64,000 nucleotides of DNA, taken from NCBI GenBank assembly GCA_951802425.1, contig OX637797.1, forward strand, positions 186,001 to 250,000. Direction: 5' to 3'. This DNA is from Clavaria fumosa (taxonomy: Eukaryota > Basidiomycota > Agaricomycetes > Agaricales > Clavariaceae). Below, in pieces: positions 11,491-21,344 of the stretch; positions within the stretch are counted from its first letter, which is position 1, and the number at the start of each line of letters is the position of its first letter. A model generated the notes under the pieces. That model did not search any database. It was not told where the DNA came from and saw nothing but the letters and a program-made list of their open reading frames with translations. Made by a program: the position numbers and the translations under genes.

Positions 11491-11916
11491 TCCAAATCTG
11501 GCTAGGAATTTGAGGCGTGACTTGCGTCCGCCTTATAGGCCACACAGTAGGTACTACAACCACAATAAGAAAAATAATTTGCTCCGCTACATGTAATAAC
11601 GTCCAGGAACTTTGGATCCAAACCGCTTCTGGAACAATGCATTTTGTACATTGTCCTGTTCTCCACGAGGCATGAAACTTAATTCCGTCTGAATCTTCAC
11701 CAATTGCACATGTCAGGTTCTGTGCTAGCCTTCTTTCTCTTCCACTTCCTCACACGACATAGCCATCATGTCGTCTCATGTCTCGCCTGAACCTACCTGC
11801 CTGCAAGGGTCACTTGTGATGAATATAATCTTGGTCCATGCATTGAGAGATGCTTGCTGGGTCGTTCCATATTTTCATTTAAGGCTGAATTATTGCAGCG
11901 AGCTCTTTCTTTCCCC

Positions 11917-12613
11917 ATGACTCAAGGCTCCGCAATGAAGCGGGACACAGCTCTACCTTTGTCCCAGTCCATCACGGCGCTGGCCTCGTCTCTGGCTACT
12001 GTCCTCAAAGGTAAGAACCATTGAGACGTTGTCGGCAATGCTGACATCAACATTACAGCATTAGAAGAGTTTCAGCTACAGAATGGCGATGAACGTTCGT
12101 ATATCATTGCTAACTGTTGACTGTGGCTTACCTGTTCCATCACAGTTGGTTTGAGCACAGGATCTTGTACTGAGGGCACTGCTGTCAGCAGCGATAGCGA
12201 TGGCAATGGTAAAGATAGCGAAGGTATGCATTTGAACAAAGCTTACCCTCTGTTTTCCTTCTGAACCCGTTTCTAGCGGCTGCTGCTCCGAGTATTGTCG
12301 CAGTCCCAGCTGCTGTGATTGCCACTCCGGCTCCAGCTCATCCCAATATGGCTGTGGCTCCTGCCCATTTCCCGGTACAGCCAGGTGCACGATGGTATGC
12401 CATCACTCGGGGGGTGGCAGTTGGGGTATTTGAGGGATGGTCAGTGATTTCTTTCTGTCACCTTGTCTCCGTTTCTAATGTATACCTAGGGTGAATGTTG
12501 CACCTCTTGTCAGTGGCCATTCAGGTGCCTGTTATGCACGGCATCCTACCAGAGCAGCTGCAGAAGCAGCGTATCAAGAGGCAGTGGAGGCAGGGACTGT
12601 TTTGCTAGTCTAG
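11917..12613 (+). CDS. Small protein with a C-terminal RNase H1 N-terminal (viroplasmin-like) domain
   Basis: Five exons (11917-12010, 12059-12094, 12146-12223, 12277-12439, 12490-12613) give 164 residues. The end of the protein, WYAITRGVAVGVFEGW and then a Gly-Ala-Cys-Tyr and Ala-rich helix, matches the fold found at the N-terminus of eukaryotic RNase H1, where it binds RNA/DNA hybrids. The catalytic RNase H domain is absent. The N-terminal half is low-complexity (Ser/Asp, then Ala/Pro). Stand-alone copies of this domain are, to my knowledge, multi-copy in mushrooms, but their role is unknown. It is divergently arranged with the gene at 9465-11490, 426 bp apart. The exon 2 donor (GTTCGT) is unusual. 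Confidence 0.75.
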
Positions 12614-12836
12614 TAGTTCTACTGCGTAATTGCCTATGCACTCAAACATTATGATACCGGATGCATGTCTGATTCCCAATTGTGAACGCTTATTAATAAT
12701 TGTAGCAAGAGTTATCTGGGTCAGCGCAGCTCAGCCAAAGTTCAAGAAGCCTATAACTCATGTCAACCACATGGTATGTATGAAATGAGGCTGCCCAAGA
12801 AAAAACTGGGATGCAGCGAGGAGGGTTGCTTGAAAG

Positions 12837-13010
12837 TAGGGATGCTGAAGTTTGGTTCAGTTCAGTTCTCCAAGACATTTGCCTGAATCACAAACCAGAA
12901 CCAAGTGTTGAGGGCAGGATAGATCAAACCAAGAACTAGAACTGACAGAACCAACAGAACTGGGTTCAGCAGGTTCAGTTCTGGTTCAGACTGGGTTCCA
13001 ACCATAGAAG
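12837..13010. mobile_element. Degenerate MITE rich in GGTTCAGTTC
   Basis: It begins TAGGGATGC, like the hAT-type MITE at 54744. It is then filled with GAACC/GGTTC and TTCAG tracts in both orientations, ending near GGTTCCAACC. The right terminal repeat is decayed and no target duplication was found, so the assignment rests on the start and the composition. Confidence 0.4.
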
Positions 13011-13019
13011 CAAGAGAAT

Positions 13020-13412
13020 GTTAGAATAAGGTTAGGGTTAATGTATTCCTGCTTTTCCAAGTTAATGGTAGTACATAAAACTTATCAAAAATATGCTGGT
13101 GGTGGGCAAAGTAGTGTATGACAATTTGCAAAAGAAAGTGAAGTGAGATACTTAACAGTTGTCTAGGAAAAAAATTAAAAGCCATGATTTTGGGCCGTAG
13201 GAAGATTTTAGTCCCCTGGGGAACAAAATCTTCCCACGGCCCAAAATCATGGCTTTTAATTTTTTTCCTAGACAACTGTTAAGTATCTCACTTCACTTTC
13301 TTTTGCAAATTGTCATACACTACTTTGCCCACCACCAGCATATTTTTGATAAGTTTTATGTACTACCATTAACTTGGAAAAGCAGGAATACATTAACCCT
13401 AACCCTATTCTA
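13020..13412. repeat. Near-perfect 393-bp palindrome with telomere-like ends
   Basis: Two arms of about 195 bp meet at CCCCTGGGG near 13211-13219 with almost no spacer. The outer ends read TTAGAATAAGGTTAGGGTTA and, inverted, CTAGAATAGGGTTAGGGTTA, so each contains one and a half TTAGGG units. It is most simply a foldback element. The telomere-like ends may be coincidental. Confidence 0.9.
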
Positions 13413-13694
13413 GCAGTCTGTTGGTGCCATTGCTGGTCATCATGGTGCACCAGATGAAGAATCCAGAGCACATAAAGCCAATAAGGAGGCTTATGTTTGG
13501 TGGATGGCTCCAGCCTGTCTTTCTCTTCTTCTCTTCATACCCATGATGTGGATCTTGTTTGGGGATTCTGCAACACATTATAGTTTACTGTTCCATTCTC
13601 ATTGCTGATGCATCAGTCTGATTTATAATTACAATGCATAAGGCATGACACAATTGATTAACAACTACAATTACTCAAGCACTGATCTGGTTTG

Positions 13695-13958
13695 TATCAG
13701 ACTGGGTCTCACAATCACACAGCTTAATGTAAGGTCAATGATGACAATACTAACATAAGGGGAAAAGGGTACAAGTAGGAAAAAGACATAGTATATATAG
13801 CGGGAACCCTGAGAGTTGCTGGTGTTCCCACGCTTGGACCCCGTGAGTCACGGGATGCATCCAGGCCCGGGTCACGTGACTTTCCCACGACCTTCCCGCA
13901 TCTCTTTCACGCAGCCCTCCCTCTCGCATCTCTGGTGCTTATGTAAGCAGTCCTGACA
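13695..13958. mobile_element. Solo LTR with 5-bp target duplication
   Basis: A 264-bp sequence from TATCAGAC to CCTGACA, flanked on both sides by GTTTG (13690-13694 and 13959-13963). Most of it matches the LTR at 24066-24370, including a shared CATAGTATATATAG promoter-like box. It is therefore a solo LTR left by recombination between the two LTRs of an integrated element. It contains a CACGTG box at about 13874. Confidence 0.85.
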
Positions 13959-13963
13959 GTTTG

Positions 13964-15720
13964 TGGTTACAATTCATAATAGATGATTTTGTGGATGCAT
14001 TGCTGCATATAAGCTGATTCATAATGCAATTGATTAATAATTACAATTGTTGATGCACTGATCTGATTTGTAATTACAATTCATAATGCATGATAGTCTG
14101 CATGCACTACTCCATATAAGTTGATGCATGACACAATTGATTAATAATTACAATTACTCATGCATCAATCCGATTTGTAATTACAATTGATAATGCATGA
14201 TAGCCTGCATGCAATGCTGCATATAAGCTGATGCATGACACAATTGGTTGAAAACTACAATCACTGATGCATGAGTCTGATTTGTAATTACAATTGATAA
14301 TGCATGGTAGCCTGCATGCAATGCTCCATATAAGCTGATGCATGACACAATTGATTAACAATTACAATTGCTGATGCACCAATCTCATTTGTAATTACAA
14401 TTGCTCATGCATCAATCTGATTTGTAATTACAATTCATAATGCATGATGGTCTGCATGCATTGCTCCATATAAGCTGATGCATGATACAATTGATTAACA
14501 ATTACAATTGCTCATGCATCAGTCTGATTTGTAATTAGAATTCATAATGCATGATAGCCTGCATGCAATGCTCCATATAAGCTGATGCATTACACAATTC
14601 ATCATGCATTGCTCCATGTAAGCTGATGCATGATACAATTGATTAACAATTACAATTGCTCATGCATCAGTCTGATTTGTAATTAGAATTCATAATGCAT
14701 GATAGTCTGCATGCAATGCTCTATACATACTGATGCATGACACAATTGATTAACAATTACAATTGCTCATGCATGAGTCTGATTGTAATTAGAATTGATA
14801 ATGCATGATAGCCTGTATGCAATGCTCTGTACAAGCTGATGCATGACACAATTGATTAATAATTACAATTACTGATGCATGAGTCTAATTTATAATTACA
14901 ATTCATAATGCATCACACAATTGATTAATAATTACAATTACTGATGCATGAGTCTGATTTGTAATTACAATTGACAATGCATGATTGCCTGCATGCAAAG
15001 CTCCATATAAGCTGATGCATGACACAGTTGGTTGATAATTACAATTACTGATGCATGAGTCTGATTTGTAATTACAATCCATAATGCATGATAGCCTGCA
15101 TGCAATGCTCCATAAGCTGATGCATGACAGAATTGGTTGATAACTACAATTGCTCATGCATGAGTCTGATTTGTAATTAGAATCCATAATGCATGATAGC
15201 CTGCATGCAATGCTCCATACAAGCTGATGCATGACACAATTGGTTAATAACTACAATTACTGATGCATGAGTCTGATCTGTAATTACAATTGATAATGCA
15301 TGACACAATTGATTAACAATTGCAATTGCTCATGCATCAATCTGATTTGTAATTACAATTGACAATGCATGATAGCCTGCATGCAATGCTCCATACAAGC
15401 TGATGCATGACACAATTGGTTGATAACTACAATTACTGATGCATGAGTCTGATTTGTAATTACAATTGATAATGCATGACAACCTGAATGCATTGCTCAC
15501 ATGACACAATTTATTTATGATTAGAATTACTGATGCATGAGTCTGATACACCAATCTGATTTGTAATTACATTTGCTGATGCACCAAAGTGATTTGTAAT
15601 TACAATTCATAATGCATGATTTCATTGATGCACTGCTCCATATTGAGTTTATAAGCCAATGCATCCTACAATTGATTGGTAATTACAGTATCTGATGCAT
15701 TACCACCTTAGCCCAGAGCA
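13964..15720. repeat. AT-rich tandem repeat, units of about 110-130 bp
   Basis: Around a dozen or more imperfect repeats built from ACAATTGATTAACAATTAC, TGATGCATGAGTCTGATTTG, GCATGATAGCCTGCATGC and TCCATATAAGCTGATGCATG. Unit length varies because sub-blocks are missing in some copies. Open frames here are by-products of the repeat. CpG is nearly absent. It abuts the truncated 5' end of chromovirus A. Confidence 0.9.
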
Positions 15721-15834
15721 CAGCCTCAAGCAATTCTAATTAGAATATATTTGCAAATGGTAAATTACAATACAAATGCACTAGTCATATTGTTCTAATT
15801 AGAATATTTCCATGCATGGATATGCCAGCATCTG

Positions 15835-17682
15835 GTGTTCCACGCACGTACAATGATCACCGCAGAACTCAACTACGACATTTACGACAAAGAGCTCCTC
15901 GCAATACACGATGCGTTCAAGCAATGGAGAGCGTACCTCGAAGGCGCGCGATACCAAATTCAGGTCTTTTCAGACCACAACAACCTACGATATTTTACCA
16001 CCACGAAGCAACTCAGCCGCCGACAAGCCTGCTGGGCAGAGTATCTTTCCAGTTTCGATTATGTAATTCATTATTGAGCAGGAAAGCTAGGCGCGAAGCC
16101 AGATGCCCTCACGCGACGACCCGACGTCTACCCGAAGAAATCCGACCAACCCGCGACCAATGCACAAAACAATAAGGTCGCGATACCACCAGAATTACTT
16201 CGAGCAGCCGTCATCCTCAACGAAGAAGCCCTGATTTCGCGAATTCGACACGCCCCTCGCGACTCCTACTTCTCCAAGAAAACACAGGGCACTTCACAAG
16301 GTCGCGACAAGGCGTTCTCGCTCTTGCCCGATGGCTCACTACTACTTTGTAACGGTAAAATATACGTCCCTGATCACAACTCCCTCCGATTCGACATCTT
16401 ATGCTCCAATCACGACCATAAACTACAAGGACATCCAGGTATAAGAAAGACAACCCAGCTAATAAACAGGTTGTTTTTCTGGCCAGGACTCCGAAAGGAC
16501 GTAACCGCCTACGTCTGTGGTTGTCACACCTGCGCAAGGGCAAAACCCGTCCGGCACAAACCCTACGGACTCCTCAAGCCCTTGCCCATAGGCGAGCGAC
16601 CTTGGTCTTCGATTTCGATGGACCATATCGAAGCCCTCCCTCTCTCCGCGACCTTTGACTCGATCCTTGTCGTTGTCTGTCGACTTACGAAACAAGCGAT
16701 TTTTATCTCTACCAATACTACCGACACCGCAAAAGAATTAGCCCAGCATTTCATCACCCACGTCTTTTCAAAGCATGGGCTACCCGCGGATATAGTGTCG
16801 GATAGAGGAAGATTATTTGTTTCTAAGTTTTGGTCTTCGTTATGCCAAGCTTTGGATATTACTTCAAATCTCTCCACAGCTTACCACCCCGAGACCGACG
16901 GACAAACAGAACGAGTCAACCAGGTTCTAGAGCAATATATCCGAATATATACGAACTACCAGCAAGATGACTGGAATTACCAACTCCCGCTCGCCGAGTT
17001 CGTATACAATAACACCCCTCATAGCGCGACTGGTGTCTCCCCGTTCTTCGCAAACAAGGGATACCACCCTAGACTCACGATTTCTCTCGACGACATACCC
17101 GCGCACGAAGCTCATATGGTCGTGACCGATCTCAGGACGCTTCACCAGCATCTACAAGACCAACTCAAGGTCGCGAACGAGGCCTACTCGCGCTTTGCGG
17201 ACCCGAAGAGAGAGACTACGCCGGATTGGAAGGAAGGAACAAGAGTGTGGTTAGATTTGCGGAATGTGAAGACGAAGAGACCAATGAAGAAATTGGACTC
17301 GAAACGAGCCGGACCTTTCCCCATACTCGCGAAAGTTTCGACTCATGCATATCGTCTCCAGTTACCGAAATCGATGCGAGAAATTCACGACGTTTTCCAC
17401 ATTTCTTTACTCGAGAAGGTCTACGACAACGCTTTCCCCCAGCGGCAACAGCAACCCCCGCCCCCTATCGAGGTCGACAGCGAACAACATTATGAAGTCG
17501 CCGACATACTAGATTCTCGAAGGAGGGGTAGGAAAGTGCTTTACCTCGTACGATGGGAAGGTTACGGACCCGAGGACGACACCTGGGAACCAATAGAGTC
17601 ACTTTCCGGATCGAAGGAGCTCCTCCAGGACTTCCATGCGACCTACCCGGAAAAACCTCGTGCGGCTCGCGCAACTCAATAA
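15835..17682 (+). pseudogene. Gypsy pol remnant: RNase H end, integrase, chromodomain
   Basis: It starts mid-RNase H (AELNYDIYDKELLAI, FSDHNNLRYF). A TGA stop at 16075-16077 lies in the spot where the family normally has Arg before GKLGAKPDALTRR, and the frame then runs on to 17682. Integrase parts are visible: a His2Cys2 zinc site (GHPGIRK then CGCHTCARAKP), then catalytic Asp in SMDHIEALP, Asp in VSDRGRLFVSKFW and Glu in HPETDGQTERVNQ. The C-terminal chromodomain (LYLVRWEGYGPEDDTWEP) places it among chromoviruses; such domains steer integration by binding chromatin. With no reverse transcriptase and one stop it cannot act alone. Confidence 0.9.
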
Positions 17683-17780
17683 ATTTCCTCGCCTCTTTCT
17701 CGTTTTTTCTTCACTTTCTCACTTCGGACTTCACAGCAATTCATATATACGCAATAAAAATACAACAAGAAAACTTTTAT

Positions 17781-19856
17781 CTACTGGTCGCGAGCTTTTT
17801 CCTTCCCCTTTCGTGACCCTTCTGCTCCTTCCCCGCCTTCCACACTCGCGACTTTTTCCTTTTCCCCCTTCTCCTCCTCTCCAGCCTCGGGAGCCTTCAA
17901 CTCAAAACCCCAATTGTCCACCCTCGGAATATCCAACAACTCCCTCCTCACACGACGCTGCTCCTGCTCCACCCACTTTTCCACCCACGACGGGAGTTCT
18001 TTCGGCGACTTCATCAAGAGGTCTTCATAGGCGAAGAAGACCGTCTCGAGGCCTCGCCGTCCTCGAAAGCGAGCCTCGCGGAGCTCACCAACCATACTCC
18101 CGCATTGGTCACGTAATTCTAGAAAAACAAACCATTAGCTTATCGTTAAGAATACGAAACTCGCGACCACTTACCTTGCGACTGCTCCCTCGACACCGAC
18201 AACTCCTCCTCCATCCTCTCTACAGTCGCAACTAATACTATAAAACGCTGAATTAAGTCATTTTATACTCGCGACCATTGACTTACCCTCTTTTTCCTTC
18301 TCCAATCCCTTCACCTCGCGGCGCGCCTCCCTCAACTTGGTTTCCTGGTCTGAGTAAACAAAGGAAATCAGTTTGTAACGTGGTAAAACTAAACAATTAC
18401 TTACCTTCCCACTCCCCATGGAGAGCCTCAAAATCCTTCTCCACCTCCTCCTTCTGCGCCGTCAACTCTGCGACCTTCACATCCAACCCCCTGGATGTGG
18501 ATGCCTTCAGCGAATCCACTCGCGCTTCCTGGACCTCTCTGCTTTTTCCTACAGACGCGCAAGTTCAGTAAAAAAGTTTCCGAGCATAAAGAAAACTCAC
18601 CTTTTGCGCTTTTCCGCGCCTCCTCCAACTCGCGTTTTACCGCCGCCAACTCTCTTTCCAACTCCACTTCCTTGTCGGACTTCTCCACCCACAACGTCTT
18701 CTTCGAGGGCTCCGCGACCTGCTGTCTCAACGTCGCGAGTTCCCTTTCCACCTCCTCTCTCGTTCCGGACTCATGTGACGATGTTGCCACCTTCGTTCGC
18801 ACCGTCGTCGCGACCGCCTTCAATCGCTTCACCTCCTCCTCGCTTTTCTTCAACCTCCCCTCCAGCCAGCGCTCCTTCGTCGCCCTTACATCCAACCGCC
18901 CTTGAAGGATCTTCACTTCTTCCTCACAGTCCATCACCCTCCGAAGCAGCCGCCCCTTCTCTCCCGGGGTTGCCAGAATCCGCGCCTTCTCCGCGCGAAC
19001 CTTCGCGACGTTCGTCAGTCGCACCGGCGCGTCTTCCTCCACCTCCGTCTCTGTTTCTGCGACTCGCCTCCTCGACGTCGAAGGACCCGGCGTCGGTGAC
19101 CGCGACCTTGCCCTCGTTCGTTTTCCGCGCCCTACTCACGTAGGGGTTTCCGGAACCGGAAGGAAGGGGAGCTTTCCTCCCACTCGACTCACGACCTTGG
19201 GCGTCGCCATACCCATCGTTTCCGATCCTTCGGCGTGTTTCAGCGCCTCATCGACTCGCGCGTCGTCCCATCCGTATTCATTTTTGACACGCCATCGATG
19301 GAATTCTTGAACCCAAGAGCACTTTCCGTGGTCTTCTGCGCACTGACGACACTTGCCGGCAGTGCTGCGCTCACACTGTCAGCCCTTTGCGACGCAATTG
19401 TCGCAATCCTTTGACACAACAATTAGAAAACGAATGGAAACGAGAAATACTGCTATGCACCTCTCGCTCCCTCTCGTTCCATTCCTTATTCTCCCTCGCT
19501 GACCCAATTTTCTTCCATGCCCTCAGGAAGTCCGCAGGCAATGGGTCAGCTCCGCCCGCAACTTTGCCCCTTACTCCGCTAGGGCCCGCGACATTCTCCA
19601 TTGACCCGCTAGGGCCTGCGACGTTGTCCCTCGCCTTGTTGGGACTCGCGACCTTGTTCTTATTTTCGCGCTTCGCGACCTCCTCTCGGGAACGCGCACA
19701 TCGCACCTGTTCAACCTTTTGACGGGTCAGCGTGTCTTCTAGGATCCCCAAATTGACCCCGGGTTCTGTTGTGTCGAAAATGCGCATTTCGCGCGCGACC
19801 TCATTCTCGTCCTTGTTGGTTTCGGTTTCGTGTTGTTTGATAAAAGCGGAGACCAT
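17781..19856 (-). CDS. Antisense accessory gene of chromovirus A: Zn2Cys6-like cluster plus coiled coil
   Basis: A multi-exon gene opposite to pol, starting 117 bp inside the 3' LTR and ending 98 bp past the pol stop. The first exon (from ATG 19856) has repeats of VAGPSG and ends DFLRAWKKIGS...NEREREV. The second encodes six cysteines spaced C-x2-C-x6-C-x7-C-x2-C-x6-C (about 19424-19319), the spacing of fungal binuclear zinc clusters. Then comes a long Glu/Lys/Arg-rich coiled coil (mostly 19042-18550) and several short exons. The last exon (18095-17781) holds FFAYEDLLMKSPKELPSWVE and an acidic/basic tail. A TGA interrupts the zinc cluster where the second copy has Trp, so this copy may be dead. 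Parts near 19140-19200 could not be joined with certainty. DNA binding and dimerisation are inferred from the motifs. Confidence 0.65.
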
Positions 19857-19960
19857 GGTGGTTGGACTTAGAGAAAAATTTCGGGTGTTGTGACCTGATC
19901 AACAAACATCGCGCTGACTAATCATCACGTGATCTCCACTCTCGCAGGGCTCGAGGCTTG

Positions 19961-21335
19961 AAGGGGGGGTAATGTCAGGACCCATTCATTTTTCCTTTAC
20001 CCAAGCTGACTCCACCAACATCTACGGCCCTCCCGACGACCCTCTACCACCTCGCGTATCCCTCTATACACTTCCGGGACCCGCTGTCTCCTTCCGGAAG
20101 CCTCTCCAACCTCCCCCGCGCTCACATGACACTCGCGACCACCATGCTGTACTCGCGACGCTTCCTAGTACTTCATCCTACGCGCATACTTCACCCGGAC
20201 CCACCAATCCTATGCGCGACACACCGATACGCGTCTACTTCCACCAGCACGTGACTTGTCGCGCGGCACCCCTGGCGCTACCACTACCAGCGCCAATACG
20301 TTACCAGCATTACGACCGTTACTTGCGTTACCAGCGTTACCCACGTGACTACCCGCCCGTAGGTCACCTGCGTCACTAGCGTCACCCACGTGATCGCTCT
20401 TATGACCTCACGACCTTAACACTCAAACGCGCCACCAACGGTCAGCTGTATGAACACTTCAAATATGCGTCCCTTCTTCTCCTCAGTCGTCTATAATTAC
20501 GTTACTTATGATCCAAGAATCCCTCCGTAGTTATAGCAACGTATATACTTATTTAACTAGGTCACGACCCGTGACAGGTCATCTTCGCGACCTTACCTAT
20601 GCATACCTAACCCCTCACAACCTTAGTAGAACACGCGCCTAGTCACTTTACGACTAAACATACCCCATACTACCATAGTCTTGTTGCCTGGCAACCTCTG
20701 TACTTTCCCTTTTTCATTATACTCTCTCTACGTACGTATATAAGGTCTCGCATGTACTTATGGTACTCCAGACTTGATATTGACACACATTGGTTTAAGC
20801 TTGAGGCTAGTACGCCCTTTGAGCTTGGAACCATCGCAATTGATAGGTCTTGTCTCTCTTGGTGACCACAAGATCGCCAAGACACGCTCTACTCTGTTCT
20901 AACTCACCCTCTACGCTCGTACAACTCGCGCGATCCAAGTATTCTCTATTATTCGTCTTGGTACTGATCTTAGAACTCTACAGGTTCACCCGTTGGTTGG
21001 CAAAGTCATCGCCTTCACCGACACATTCCTCAACACCGTCACGACCACCACGACCCTTCCAACATTGTCTATTTCTTTCACCTCGTCTTCTTCCTTCTCT
21101 ACGCTTCGTCGGTCGACCTCGCGACCTTCTCAGCGTTGTCACTTTCTCCCACCTTGTCTATTTCTTTCTTCACGCTTCGTTGGTCGACTTCGCGACCCTC
21201 TCAGCGTCACCCATTCCCCCCCTCCTTGTCAATTTCCTCCTTTACACTTCGTCTACCGACTTCGCGACCTTCCAGGACCGAGCATTCTCGACTGTGCTCT
21301 ACAGTTGATTGGTCTTAGCGAGTTTCCAGCATAGG
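19961..21335 (+). repeat. Polypurine tract and 3' LTR of chromovirus A
   Basis: The polypurine tract AAGGGGGGG precedes TGTCAGGA at 19973, the usual tract-LTR junction. The LTR contains CACGTG boxes (about 20250, 20342, 20387), a minisatellite of GCGTTACCA type at 20285-20400, a TATATAAGG box near 20737 and three imperfect 70-85-bp repeats with GGTCGACCTCGCGACC at 21060-21290. With the accessory gene start only 117 bp away on the other strand, the LTR may drive transcription both ways; this is an inference. Confidence 0.65.
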
Positions 21336-21344
21336 TCACCAACA

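Larger units (their letters stand above)
15835..21335 (+). mobile_element. Chromovirus A: 5'-truncated Gypsy element with an opposite-strand accessory gene
   Basis: From the left it holds part of RNase H, integrase and chromodomain on the plus strand (15835-17682). A multi-exon gene follows on the minus strand (17781-19856), then a purine tract (19961-19969) and an LTR starting TGTCAGGA at 19973. Gag, protease and reverse transcriptase are missing. The right LTR end is uncertain; sequence character changes near 21335-21345. The element is rich in CpG, with TCGCGAC recurring throughout, unlike its relative at 25085-28010. Confidence 0.8.

Noticed and set aside
13400..13412. Telomere or interstitial telomeric array
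   Set aside because: Only one and a half TTAGGG units at each palindrome end, too few to call a telomeric array.
14158..15554. Several minus-strand frames in the tandem repeat
   Set aside because: They repeat the same short peptide with the satellite unit and carry no independent signal.
13964..15720. CRISPR-like array
   Set aside because: The repeats are long, AT-rich and contiguous without unique spacers, and the sequence is eukaryotic.
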